Below, piece after piece: positions 53,151 to 64,000 of a stretch of DNA of 64,000 bases. Position 1 is the stretch's first letter; the number at the start of each line of letters is the position of its first letter. A program made the translations under genes and the position numbers. The notes below the pieces were generated by a model. That model was not told the origin of the DNA. It ran no database searches and worked only from the letters and a program-made list of their open reading frames with translations. The stretch comes from Brasenia schreberi (taxonomy: Eukaryota > Streptophyta > Magnoliopsida > Nymphaeales > Cabombaceae), in NCBI GenBank assembly GCA_036023115.1, contig JAYKKT010000090.1, positions 30,979,001 to 31,043,000 of the forward strand, written 5' to 3'.

Positions 53151-54214
53151 GGCTGCTTTCACTGCAATCTGTAGGCTTTAATTTGGAGGATGAGAGTTAA
53201 ATGCTGTTTGGGCCCCCAAGATAGAGACTTGGATATGAGCACACCGACTGGCTGGATTGATCTTTGAGTGATTAATGCGCAGACTCTGACATCATGGCAA
53301 AGGGGTAAGGAGAGACATGGTCGATTTTGGTTAGCATGGAACCAGAAATGAAACCAAACCCGAGACCAAGCCTGTTCAAGTTTTGGTTTAGAATCGGCAG
53401 CTTCGGTTTCAATTTTTGTTTGAGCTCCAAACTGTCATAAAGCGAAAAAATGGTGGTTTGGAATTGCCAGTTCTGGTTTCATGTAACATTGAATCGGACC
53501 CAAATGAGGGTCTCCGGTTTGATTCTTGTTTCAGGTCCGGTTTAGCGAGTTCCGGACCCACTTCGGTTCTGGTTGAAATAGCTGCTACATTCCAAACCGG
53601 CCATGTTCATCTTGGTCCACAACAAAAAGGCGACAGCAAGTGGCAAGTGATAGTATGAAAGAGCAATACTATGCGGGTGAAGGAAAGAATAAGGCTGATA
53701 AACAAGCCAGACAATTCGCTACGGCTCGGCTCATGAATTATACAAGCCAACACATATAAGCTCGTAAGGTATTATTCAGTTTGGGCTGATGCATATGCTA
53801 GAGTAACTTAAACCATATACATGTTTGTTTGATGAAACATGTTCTCAGTGGATTTAAAATTTAAATTTTATGATCAAATTATATTAGAAATTTAACTTTT
53901 AAACCAATAAATAAAAATTTCGCTTCCAAAAATAGTATAGTATAAAAAATATTAACTTTAAGTCCTTTTGAAGGTACAATAAGCGGGTGCATGTTTGTTT
54001 GATCAGCTCGCTTGGTCAAGCAGTGAGGTAAGCCGAGCCAGATAGGTTCAGCTCGACTCGACTCGTTTAGCAGCTCCATGTGGAAGAGCAGTCATTCATG
54101 AAACAGAAAGAGGTCCACAAGGTTTTCATACGTGCCCACAAAAAGAAACAAACAAACGAAAACACGGAAAGAGAAAAAAGTAGCGGAAACCAGCTTGCTA
54201 TGCGGTGCTTTGAC

Positions 54215-54217
<3 letters not shown>

Positions 54218-54247
<30 letters not shown>
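54218..54247 (+). repeat. (CT)n tract upstream of the pectin acetylesterase gene
   Basis: About 15 CT units, 275 bp before the ATG; a second shorter ctctctctctc lies at 54428-54440. Similar GA/CT tracts precede FdC2 and the Tls1-like gene. Confidence 0.85.
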
Positions 54248-54250
<3 letters not shown>

Positions 54251-54521
54251 GAGAGTGACGATGGACGTTTTGTAACAACTCTCTTTTCTCGAATTCCCAT
54301 CGTTGAGAAACGTTTTCTAGAGGACCTTTTCCAGAAATTTTTTCTCTTTCAGCATATTTTCCGTGACCTTTTTAATTGCTAACTCATTAATGGCTCCATC
54401 AATTCTCTAAGTGAAAGCCATACAATCATCTCTCTCTCTCCACTTCCACGTCTACTTATATTTCGTCTGTATCAGACACAGAATAGAAGCACATTAGCCA
54501 GAGTAACCGAGAGAGGAGAAA

Positions 54522-56206
54522 ATGGGGGTAAAATTGGCAAAGGGTCAAAGTTGGTGTTTGGTTTTCGAGGGATATTTGCTCTGGGTGCTTTGGATTGTTG
54601 CGTTCTGCTTCAACAAAAATGGAGTTCTGGGTTTTGAGGATTTGAACGTCACAGAGATACCAAATGGGTATATTGGCCGTCTCCGCATGGTGGGACTAAC
54701 TCTTATTCCTGGAGCTGCTGCAAAAGGAGCAGGCAAGTTTTATCCCTTCGTTTGTACCATTGATGATATTTCTCTCTCGTCTTTGTCCGTCCTTAATGCT
54801 GAAAACATGATTTTATTCTAGTGGTTTATGTGTTGATGGTTAGATCCGGAAACATTTCTTCTTCTTGGTTCGACTTTGTTTAAACCGTGCTATACCTCGT
54901 GCTGCTTTCCTTTGGCTTTCTTTATCCAATGGATCCCTTTGCTGCTTCAGTGACCAAGCGAATATTGAAAAGTTGAAATGGTGTAGTATCGTTGAGTCCA
55001 GGCGATATAATATTTGTGGATTGCTTTACTTGGATATGGCTTTACTTTTTCCACCTTTCTCCTGGGTTTCTCTTTCTCCAAAAGGTGGATTTTTATTTTG
55101 TTTCTTGTTCTGTCATTCGTTATGGTAGAGCTGCTGTTAGACATGTTATTCTTAGATCTTGGTTTCTGTTAGGACCTGAGGTTATGAGAGAGCTGAATCG
55201 TGCATACTCCGGTTCTTGTAAACTACCAGTTGCGTATGATAAGGGTACATTTTTTTGGTTTCCACTATTTATAGTTGAGATCTCCTTAACCTCTTCTTCT
55301 TTAGGCGGTTTTGATTAACAATTATTTGAATATGTTCACTACCAACATCCCTACGCAGCATTTGGAGAAACTACGATTTTAGGGAATACCGCAGTTACCA
55401 CTCACACTATTCTTGTTTGTCTTAGTAGTGCTTTAGGAGAAAATTGACCCAAGTACCGTTGACATCCAGGTGCAGCCACTTGCATGAGATCTATATCACC
55501 ATATTCAGATTATCTTGGGTTTGCATGTCTTGTTGTAAACTGATTATTCTTCTCTTGCGGATCAACTTGCCACATTTTCTGATCAAATAGCTGTTTTATC
55601 TCCATTTCAAGAAAAAAAAATTGTCATGAAATCTGTTTGACTTTTCTTCTCTTGTTGTTTATGCAGTTTGTTTAGATGGAACTCTACCAGGCTATCACCT
55701 AGACCGTGGGTGGGGCCAAGGAGCTAATAGTTGGGTCATCCAATTAGAGGTATGGGAAGAGATGCAATTGCAACTTCGTAGGATTGATTCCTGTGATGTT
55801 TGGGTCTTTGTGGTGTGTCTCATGGTCTTCTTGTGTCACTGCTGTCCTTTTAGCTGGTTATCACTTTAATTGCAGGGTGGAGGTTGGTGCAATAATGCTC
55901 GGAGCTGTATATTTCGTAAAACAACTCGTCGTGGCTCATCAAGATTCATGGAAAAGCAACTTCCATTTACTGGAATTCTAAGCAATAACCCTGCAGAAAA
56001 TCCTGGTGAAAACTTACTCATCAAGTTTTATTTCCTTTCTTTGTTGGGTTTGGGGTACTCTGTTGTGTATGTAATACTTTAGTTCTGTTCTGTTTCTTTG
56101 GAATAAACCTCGAGATGGCTTTTGATGCTCAGACTTTTTCAACTGGAATAGAGTCAAGCTTCGATATTGTGATGGTGCTTCCTTTAGCGGGGAAGGTGGA
56201 GACAAG
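54522..56206 (+). CDS. Pectin acetylesterase (CE13), first four exons only
   Basis: Exons 54522-54732, 55667-55749, 55876-56005 and 56133-56206 join in frame to 166 residues. An N-terminal hydrophobic segment (about residues 15-32, [14 protein letters not shown]) is a signal peptide or anchor. The conserved family start follows: [39 protein letters not shown] (GGGWC at residues 99-103, near the oxyanion hole), [20 protein letters not shown], then [20 protein letters not shown]. The enzyme removes acetyl groups from pectin in the wall. Intron 1 has a GC donor (GCAG then gcaagt); the other visible introns are GT-AG. The catalytic Ser region and the rest are not in the next 7.8 kb, where the intron holds a hAT element and other TEs; the gene presumably continues beyond the window, or is truncated. 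Confidence 0.88.
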
Positions 56207-56379
56207 GTTAGTATGAGGCAATCTATTTTCTGAATGCTTATTCTCTTTAAATTAATATTGATGGTCAAACCGTACTTTTATACGGAACTGTTTGTTGGTA
56301 AATTTTCCCCTCATTTACTAAGGTCTCTATGAATGGCTTTGTCAAAAGTGAATACAGGGTTTTTGATGAGTGTTTTTCC
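56207..56379. other. Start of the long pectin acetylesterase intron
   Basis: GT donor at 56207 (gttagtatg) followed by ordinary intron sequence up to the hAT insertion site. Confidence 0.6.
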
Positions 56380-59300
56380 CAGTGTTGTCTGACGCGTATC
56401 GTATCGTGTATCACTGGGCTCCACGATACGGGCGTATCGTATCGTATCGTATCGTACTTTAATATTAAAATAATACAAAAATTAATTAAAAATTAATAAA
56501 AAATAGTAAAAAATTGAAACAAATCAGGAAAAAATCAAGAAAAATCTGATAATTGCTTTAAATTCATATAATGTAAGTTTAGTACAGATTGAGCATTCAA
56601 CATTGAACAATTGCATCCAAATTTACATATTTTGAATCCAAAAAATAAAATACAGACATAATTTACACTTTACAGTACACTACAGTTACATATAATGTTA
56701 CATTTTACAAATTGTAATCAGGATCATCAACTAAATAATCTTCATCTTCTCCTTGTTGCAGATCCTCATCATCATCAGCCATGCCCACACCTTCTTCTTC
56801 AAAATCAAATTCTTCATCTCCATAATGTTGTTGTGCTCCTTCCAAATTAATCCAGGCAACGTCTTCTTCTGTTAGGAGGGCATTTTCTTCAGTGTCTTCC
56901 ATAACCCAATCTTCTAATATCTCAAAATTATCCAAACTTATTGGATCGAATTGACTTTCTTCTTTATTTACTTTTTTTAATTGCCTACAACACAAACAAA
57001 GATAAACAATTAGTAAGTAATATTAACAATTGAAAACTGAAGTTAAATAATATCGAATTGAAAATTTAAAAGTAATACAACATTACCTTTCACGAAGGCG
57101 CATGTTACAACGAATATAAACCAAATCATTAAGCCTTTTGTGTTCCAACCTGTTGCGCTTTTTTGTATGGATGTGTTCAAAAACACTCCAATTTCTTTCA
57201 CAACCTGTTGCACTACAGGTTTGGCTTAAGACTCTAACTGCAAAATCTCTAAGGTTTGGACAATCACTTCCAAACCTGTTCCACCAAACATCTGTAAAAA
57301 AAATATAAACATTAGAGACATAATAATCCACAGTAATGTAAGATGCAACTTAAATATGAAAATAAATAATGTACCTGGACGCATCGTAGAGCGGTTGCGA
57401 ATTGCAACAGGAAAACCCATCAAGTGAAGAGCATTATCATATATCTCCATCTCTCGATGTATCGCATCTATTATGCTCTCATCAGGGACTAATTTGTCGA
57501 TGCATTCAATGATTCCTCGATTGACCTCACCGTCCCTTTTGAAGGTTGCTGAGTACCTCAATGATGGGTTTAGATAGTAGGTTGCTGCATGAATAGGCTG
57601 ATGCAATTGTTTATTCCATCTACTATCAATTATTTTCCACACGGGCACATAATCTCTTTTTTTTCCATTAAAGTTATTTCTGATCGCATCTTTTGCCCTG
57701 TCCATGGCTTCATAAAGGTAGCCCATAGATGGTTTCTCCTCGCTGTCAGCCAATCTCAAAACTTTCACTAAAGGGCAAGTAATTTTCAATAATCTGATAC
57801 ATGCATTCCAAAATGAACTTCTAAAAACCGTTTCTGCAATCTCATTTAACTTTCTGTTCTTTCTGTTTTGTGGCAACTCTGCAAATTGTTGTCACTCATT
57901 TGAGGAGAACATTCTCTTTAAAGCTTGTTTCTGTCTCACAATACTCTGTACAGATAAGAAGTTTGTTGCGAACCGAGTTGCAGCTGTGCGAAGAAGCTCT
58001 GCACCTTCTGTGTATTTCCTCATCATACACAAAACAAATGCATGGTTGTAAATGAATTTTGTAATATCTTGACAACACTCAGTTGCTGCCTTTATTTCAT
58101 CCATCTCACCAATGTCCTCGAGGATGAGATCTAAACAATGGGTTGCACATGGTGTCTAGTAGAAAGTCCCATAAATATCAGCTAACTCCTTTCCAGCTGC
58201 TTTGTAGTTAGCTGCATTATCTGTAATCAATTGGACTACATTTTTTAGCCCAACCTCCTGTATAACCTTATCAAATTCCTCTCGTAGGATCTCTGCAGTG
58301 TGCCTCTCCTCTGACATATCTAGAGATCTCAAAAACATGAGTCCTTTAGGACAATATACAAGAAAGTTTAGCAATGTTCTTCCTCGCCTATCGGTCCATC
58401 CATCTGCCATGATAGTGCATCCTGTTTCCTTTTACGATTGTCTCAAAGTCGAACAGTATTGCTGCACTTCAATCACGGTCTGATCTAATATCTTCCCTCT
58501 CAACTTCTGATAAGAGGACATCCTGTATCCTGGACCAATGTTAGCAATTGCATCTGCCATTGCTTGAAAATGAAAACTGTTTGCTGCATTAAATGGAATG
58601 CATGCATCATAAAACCATCTGCCCACTGCAAGGTCTGCTTGATCGTGTAGTTGTTCTGAAGCCATAGCAGCACGAATTTCTGGCTGAGCACCAGGTGTAG
58701 TGGAAGGAGGAAAGAACGAATGTATGCTAGAAGAAGCTCTTCCTCTACTCTTTCCTGAACTTCCTCTTCTGCCACCTCCAAAGTCTTCAGCTGCAACCCT
58801 CTTTCCTCTGCTAGGTGCTCGCGAACTGCTACTACCAATATATGTTCTAATATTTGAAGGCAAACTATCAGTGAATCCAACTCCAGTGACAGTAGCATCA
58901 TCAGCCTCTTCACACATCTGAAAATCATCCTTTTGTTGTCTCCTTTCCTGTATGCTCTCAATCATCTGCAAGCATTGCCATTTAATACCTTCTGGCACAC
59001 TTCTAACTCTGCCTGGGCATGGAGCAACTTCTTTTCTGGTTCCTGCTAGGTGGTGTTTCAACCTTGAAATTCTACCACTAACCACCTTTTCACAAAATAA
59101 ACATCTGATTTTTAACCTTGAACCCTCAACTGGTATACCCCACTGCCATGCCGGATCATCAGACTTTGAATGAGAGTCTCTACCACCCCTTCCTGCCATC
59201 TCAATGGAGTACTTTAATTCAAACAAAAACCTGAAAATAAAAGCACTTCGTAAATCCCCCAATCTTCAAATAACACTCAAATCAAGTGTCTCCCACTTCA

Positions 59301-59674
59301 TGAATGCAATAAAAATCGTATACACACACTTAATTACTTCATATTTGGTCATTAAAAAAAAACCGAAATAACACAAAAAATAATAAATATAAAGGAAAAA
59401 AATAGAAAAAAACATTAAAAATATACCTAAATCCGAGTTTGGAGGCTTGGACGGATACCGTAGGGCACGATTTTAGAGCTTTGAACACCAAGGAGGCGAA
59501 AACCGACTCTTAGGGAGCTTGAAGAACCCAAAAGGAGAGAGGAAACCCGCGAAAAATCGTGGGTTTCTCTCGGGCCGGGACCCTTTATAAGGGTCCCAGG
59601 ACGTATCGCACGATACGGTGCGATACGGGGCCCCGTATCGTATCGTGGTGGCCCACGATATACGGACAACACTG
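56380..59674 (-). mobile_element. Complete hAT DNA transposon (3295 bp)
   Basis: The ends are cagtgttgtc (56380-56389) and gacaacactg (59665-59674), perfect 10-bp inverted repeats, with the exact 8-bp target duplication gtttttcc at 56372-56379 and 59675-59682. Beside both ends are repeats of the word cgtatcgtat and its complement (56397-56457 and about 59600-59650), which look like transposase-binding sites. One transposase gene on the minus strand fills the inside. Perfect TIR and duplication suggest a fairly recent insertion, though the transposase has stops. Confidence 0.95.
56705..59199 (-). pseudogene. hAT transposase (BED finger, DUF659, hAT dimerisation domain), three nonsense codons
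   Basis: From MAGRGGRDSHSK (start 59199) the frame has a BED zinc finger (RCLFCEKVVSGRISRLKHH), a linker, RWFYDACIPFNAANSFHFQA, the DUF659 core with MADGWTDRRGRTLL and LITDNAANYKAAGKEL, and after an 83-bp intron (57292-57374) the C-terminal hAT dimerisation region (SQTCSATGCERNWSVFEHIH, KKRNRLEHKRLNDLVYIRCN). A second intron (56985-57086) leads to an acidic tail ending DYLVDDPDYNL. The transposase excises and inserts the element by binding its ends. In-frame stops at 58432-58434 (TAA), 58156-58158 (TAG) and 57892-57894 (TGA) block it; there is no frameshift between the pieces. The start could be earlier, but 59199 is close to the zinc finger. Confidence 0.9.
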
Positions 59675-59682
59675 GTTTTTCC

Positions 59683-60488
59683 ATTCAAAGTGGATATGTT
59701 CCGCTCACTGTAATGATATTGAAATAGTTATTTCGTGACAATTCTTTTCCCCTTCCCTTTTGTCATTCTTACATTTCATAAGGAAATTGGACTCCCTCCT
59801 CATCTTTCATTAAATCTCAGAGAGAGAGCTCTTTTACATAAAGTACAAAAAGCAATTTTATATTTAACAGGAACAACACAAGGGGATGGTTTTCTGTTTT
59901 CTATTCTTTCTTTGTTCATGAAACATGCATTGGTGTTGGTCCATCAGCTGATTTATTCTTTTGGATGGCCAATTTAGGTGACACATAAATTATAATACAT
60001 AATCTCTTTATCTGAGATTTGTTTGTTAATTTACAAAAAATTTGTCAGTGTACAAGTTTTCTGGTTTATAATTCTAGGAAACATTTGCAATAAAAACTAA
60101 TGAAATAAATAGAAAGAACTATGACAAGCTAAAGACTAGCATAATTGGTCTTATTAAAGCGTATCTGCATCATCTTCGTAATGCAACCGAGACAAGGTTA
60201 GTGTTGTGACATATGATAACATACATATTGCTATATACTGTTTCAATAGCCATTTGTGATACAATATTGACCCATACAACAAATGTCTCTCGTATGATAA
60301 GGGCACGCACAACAAATGGCTTTCGTATCATTAGGAGACACAGTTAAGATCTATGTTATCAATAACGATTAGTGGGTTGTTGGCGGTTGACCTTGATATA
60401 GCGATAGTGGGGATATAGCGGATTTAGCGGTACACTTTTATTTATGATTAAAAAATTATATATATATATATAATGGGTTTTCTAACTT
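59683..60488. other. Intron or TE-derived spacer, no gene seen
   Basis: Continuation of the pectin acetylesterase intron. The stretch 60360-60440 (gtgggttgttggcggttgac, atagcggatttagcgg) looks like the end of a second, older hAT element. No exon of the esterase was recognised here. Confidence 0.4.
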
Positions 60489-61152
60489 CTAAGAAATATC
60501 AAGAAACATAACCAATTCTTTCATAAATGAACGAGCAAAACACTCACTAATGATCAGGAAAAAGTAGTAAAGGAGGAATGCCAAATACCCTTTAGCCCAT
60601 ATTGTTTGTAGTATGCCTCCTCTCCAGCCACCGTGCATGAAAGTTCGGACATTAGAGCAAAACGCCCAATGCTTTCTAAATCCATTCGTAAACTCTCTTA
60701 CTCTTCCCACTTCCTTTCCTTCCTTCATGGTATGATGGAGGCTTCATTACAGGTCCAAACTGCCCTGTATCACTAACCATTGCTTGAAAGCTAGGGGATC
60801 TAACAGCATTAAAAAGGATTCCATTTTGATACATCCACGTGCTAATGGATATGCATACTCGTTCTCTTTCTTCTTTCTTATATTGATTTTCTAATGTAGC
60901 TTGTCGTAGTGAGTCTGGCGATGAACGCACAAATGAATCCGTGGGTCCCTTCAAAAGCAGTGGTCATGAGCCAAATGACAATGAAGATTATAAACATTGG
61001 GTGCCTATCACTATGTTACCTTCCATACTACAAACTTTTCGTCCATATGGAAATGAAATCTTGTAGCATTCTTGCAAGTTGACACATTTTCGCTTCTTCC
61101 CATTAAATGGTCCTTGTATCTTTTTATTCCATTGTTTGAAATATGACCACAT
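60489..61152 (-). pseudogene. Old hAT transposase fragment
   Basis: On the minus strand, 60676-60954 reads FNAVRSPSFQAMVSDTGQFG then PVMKPPSYHEG, the segment before DUF659 in plant hAT-like transposases (compare FNAANSFHFQAMADAIANIG in the complete hAT). 60988-61140 has KQWNKKIQGPFNGKKRKCVN, perhaps from the zinc-finger end. Frames are broken. An RTE LINE has inserted at its right side. Confidence 0.7.
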
Positions 61153-64000
61153 AACTCCGCCCATGTAAGGGATCACCCTTGCATTGCCGGTCTCAAGCCC
61201 GGATAAAGGAGGAGGGTTGTGTTAGGCTTCCGACAGCCAGCGTAAAACTTCGTCGGATTTCTACAACATGGATTACAAAAATTATGAGCATTGCTTTGGG
61301 GCGTTCCCGCCTAGCGACGTGCTGCAAAGCCCGAATGCAGTAAGAAGTAAGCAAGGGCCACTACATTTTCGCCCGAATGTAGTGCATCAATTGCAGAGAG
61401 GGTTCCCACATCATGGACGGGTGTGGGTAAAGAAGTTAGTCCCGCTACATTGCCGCCCGAATGTAGTGAAAAATTTTCAGAGAGGGTCTCCGCATTTTGA
61501 TTATGGACGGATGCGGGGGGTAAGGAAGCTAGTCCTAGATAATAAGATTCGTATTGGTTCTTGGAATATCGGAACATTATCGGGTAAGCTAATGGAGGTG
61601 GTAGATACTATGATTCGGAGAAAGATTCATATTCTATGTTTACAAGAGACAAAATGGGTTGGAGAAAAAGCAAAAGAGATAGAGGATACAGGTTTTAAAT
61701 TATGGTACTCAGGTAAAGAAAAGGCCCGAAACGGAGTTGGTATTATCATAAATAAAGATATAAAGGAGAGTGTAGTAGACATACAACGATATGGTGACCG
61801 AATCATGACATTGAAATTAGTGTTAGGAGTAGAGGTTTTGAATATAGTTTGTGCTTACGCACCCCAAGTAGGACTAGAAGATAGTATAAAGACAGTTTTT
61901 TGGGAAGAGTTAGATAAGGTGTTTCAAAAGATTCCACAAAGGGAGATGATTTGTTTAGGAGGAGATTTAAATGGACATGTCGGTAAAGAGGCATTAGGAT
62001 ATCAAGGGATTCATGGAAACTTTGGTTATGGGGATATAAACGAGGAAGGTAGGGAGATTTTAAATTTTGCTATGTCATTTGATCTCTTTATAGTCAATAC
62101 AATCTTCAAAAAACAAGATGAACATTTAATTACTTATAAGAGTGGCTTATCACAAACACAAATTGATTACTTTATTTGTAGAAAAAAAGATAGAGCGTGT
62201 TGTAAAGATTGTAAGGTAATTCCAGGAGAAAGCTTAACCACCCAACATCGACTTTTAGTTATGGATTTACAAATAAAAAAATGGACAAAGAAGAAAAGAG
62301 TGCATCGAGCTATTCGGACTAAATGGTGGAACCTCAAAAGTGAGAAAGAAGATATATTTAAACAAAAAGTCCTTCAAGGAGATGTTTGGAATTATGTTGG
62401 CACACCCTCTGATATGTGGAACAATATGACTATACATATTAGGAAAGTGGCGAAAGATGTGTTAGGGGTATCTAAGGGAGGTGTACCAGCACAAAAAGAA
62501 GCTTGGTGGTGGAGTGAAGTAGTACAAAACAAAATCAAGGCAAAGAGGGCATGTTACAAATTACATTATGCTAAGAAAACTAGTGAAACTTTAGAAGCTT
62601 ATAAGAAAGCAAAGAAGGAAGCAAAAAAGGCCGTTAGTGAAGCAAAAGCTAAGATTTGGGAGGACTTATATAAAAAACTCAACTCAAAAGAGGGTGAAAG
62701 AGACATTTTTAGGATAGCTAGGGCTAGAGATAAGAAAACTAAAGATCTTAATTATGTTAGATGCATAAAAGACGAAGATGAAAAAATTCTAGTGGCAAAT
62801 GATGATATAAGAAATAGATGGAAAACTATTTTTATAATCTTTTTAATGAAAATAAAGATGTTAGTATTAGTTTAGGAGATTTAGCCAAGTCAGAAAAGTA
62901 TATAAACCACAATTTCTACCGAATATTCAAAAGAATGAAGTCAAAGAGGCTCTTAAACATATGAAGAGTGGTAAATCGGTAGGACCAGATAATATTCCTA
63001 TAGAAGTTTGGAAAATACTAGGAGAAATAGGAATCACTTGGCTCACAAGACTATTTAATGAAATATGGAAAAACCAAAAGATGCCCGAGGAATGGAGATC
63101 AAGTACACTTATACCCGTATATAAGAACAAGGGAGACATTCAAAATTGTGCGAATTATCGAGGTATCAAGTTAATGAGTCATACTATGAAATTATGGGAA
63201 AGAATTATTGAACGTAGGTTAAGACAAGTATCAAGTACAACAGAGAACCAATTTGGATTTATGCCAGGTAGATCTACTATTGAAGCGATTCACCTTTTGA
63301 GACGTCTTATGGAACATTTTAGAGCAAAAAAGAAAGACCTTCACATGATATTTATTGATCTAGAAAAAGCTTATGATAGAGTACCGAGGGAGGTTCTTTG
63401 GAGAACTTTGGAAAAAGAGGTATCCCATTGACATATATTAACCTTATAAGAGACATGTATGATGGTGCAAAAACATGTGTGAGGACTCATGAAGGAACGA
63501 CAAACTTCTTTGAAGTTAATATTGGGTTACATCAAGGATCAACTTTAAGTCCATACTTATTTATAATGGTGATGGATGAGTTAACAAAACATATTCAAGA
63601 TGAAGTACCTTGGTGTATGTTATTTGCAGATGACATTGTATTAGTGGAGGAGTCTAAGGAAAAAGTTAATAGAAAACTGGAACTATGGAGAGAAACATTA
63701 GAAAACAAAGGCCTCCGACTTAGTAGAACAAAGACAGAATATATGGAATGTAAGTTTGATCATTTGGCTACTTCAGAGGACATAGAAATTAAAATTGGCA
63801 CACATTGCATTCCCCAAAAGGAAAGTTTTAAATATCTAGGGTCAATTTTTCAAAGTGATGGAAGAATTGATGGAGATGTTACACATAGAATTAATGCTGG
63901 TTGGTTAAAATGGAGAGGAGCATCAGGTATTCTTTGTGATAAGAAGATACCATTAAAATTAAAAGGTAAATATTATAGAGCAGCAGTTAGGCCTACCATG
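61153..64000 (+). mobile_element. RTE LINE with complete 5' end, running off the window
   Basis: Begins with actccgcccatgtaaggg, as in the copy at 47105, and continues colinearly past the RT catalytic site to the window end. The first 115 bp are the leader. Coding sequence is nearly identical to the truncated copy at 44598. The 3' end and target duplication lie beyond the window. Confidence 0.92.
61268..64000 (+). pseudogene. RTE LINE endonuclease-reverse transcriptase ORF with three 1-bp deletions
   Basis: The first frame (61268-62875, 535 codons) holds two N-terminal 28-residue repeats (PLHFRPNVVHQLQRGFPHHG and PLHCRPNVVKNFQRGSPHF), then an APE-type endonuclease: RIGSWNIGTLSGK, ILCLQETKWVGEK, AYAPQVGLED, ICLGGDLNGHVG, SQTQIDYFICRKKD. 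A Lys-rich linker and RT follow. Relative to the 44598 copy one base is missing near 62824, one near 62925 and one near 63410; after the third the original frame returns and FADD (63623-63634) is in it. Two of the three losses are in A runs. Without them the ORF would be open to the window end. The endonuclease nicks the target and RT copies the RNA there. Host-gene labels sometimes given to such ORFs (craniofacial development protein 2-like) do not apply. Confidence 0.9.

Noticed and set aside
58500..58961. 153-codon ORF in the hAT element
   Set aside because: Shifted frame of the transposase; the frame with the zinc finger and DUF659 motifs is the real one.

Overview
This is a piece of a flowering-plant nuclear genome. 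The evidence is spliced genes with plant-only products (an alpha-expansin, a pectin acetylesterase, chloroplast-targeted FdC2 and ribosomal protein L18, a phytochrome A relative), AT-rich spacers, many AT and GA microsatellites, and a heavy load of plant-type transposable elements. The species cannot be named from the sequence.

Layout, left to right. At 1-2454 (minus strand) lies a broken PHYA copy: the chromophore region is readable, but about 100 codons at the end of the first coding exon are gone and several small indels break the frame. A 233-bp tandem repeat (3442-4115) and a 2.4-kb solo LTR (4392-6828) follow. Next is a decayed Ty1/copia element on the minus strand (7305-13255) with two LTRs, a tRNA-Met-type primer binding site and remnants of gag, protease, integrase, RT and RNase H. 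After an AT-rich spacer comes a six-exon gene for a Tls1/C9orf78-type spliceosome-associated protein (18510-25796, plus); a second solo LTR sits in its 4.9-kb intron. An intact three-exon alpha-expansin lies at 28376-29918 (minus). FdC2, a plastid 2Fe-2S ferredoxin-like protein with six coding exons, lies at 34171-37072. Plastid ribosomal protein L18 (three exons) lies at 39833-43717.

From about 44 kb the window is dominated by RTE-type LINEs: a 5'-truncated copy with a perfect 21-bp target duplication and a single nonsense codon before its RT frame (44598-46601), an older full-length copy (47105-50368) and a third copy that runs off the right edge (from about 61153). Short RTE 3' tails ending in (TTG)n are scattered elsewhere, inside the PHYA remnant and inside introns of FdC2 and L18. 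The first four exons of a pectin acetylesterase lie at 54522-56206; its next intron carries a complete hAT transposon (56380-59674, matching TIRs and a perfect 8-bp target duplication), an older hAT fragment and the last RTE. The rest of that gene is not in the window.

The host genes are unrelated neighbours and do not form a pathway; FdC2 and L18 both act in the plastid, expansin and pectin acetylesterase both in the cell wall. I found no new biological system. What stands out is the legible record of TE insertions, the PHYA decay, and two likely GC-AG introns.
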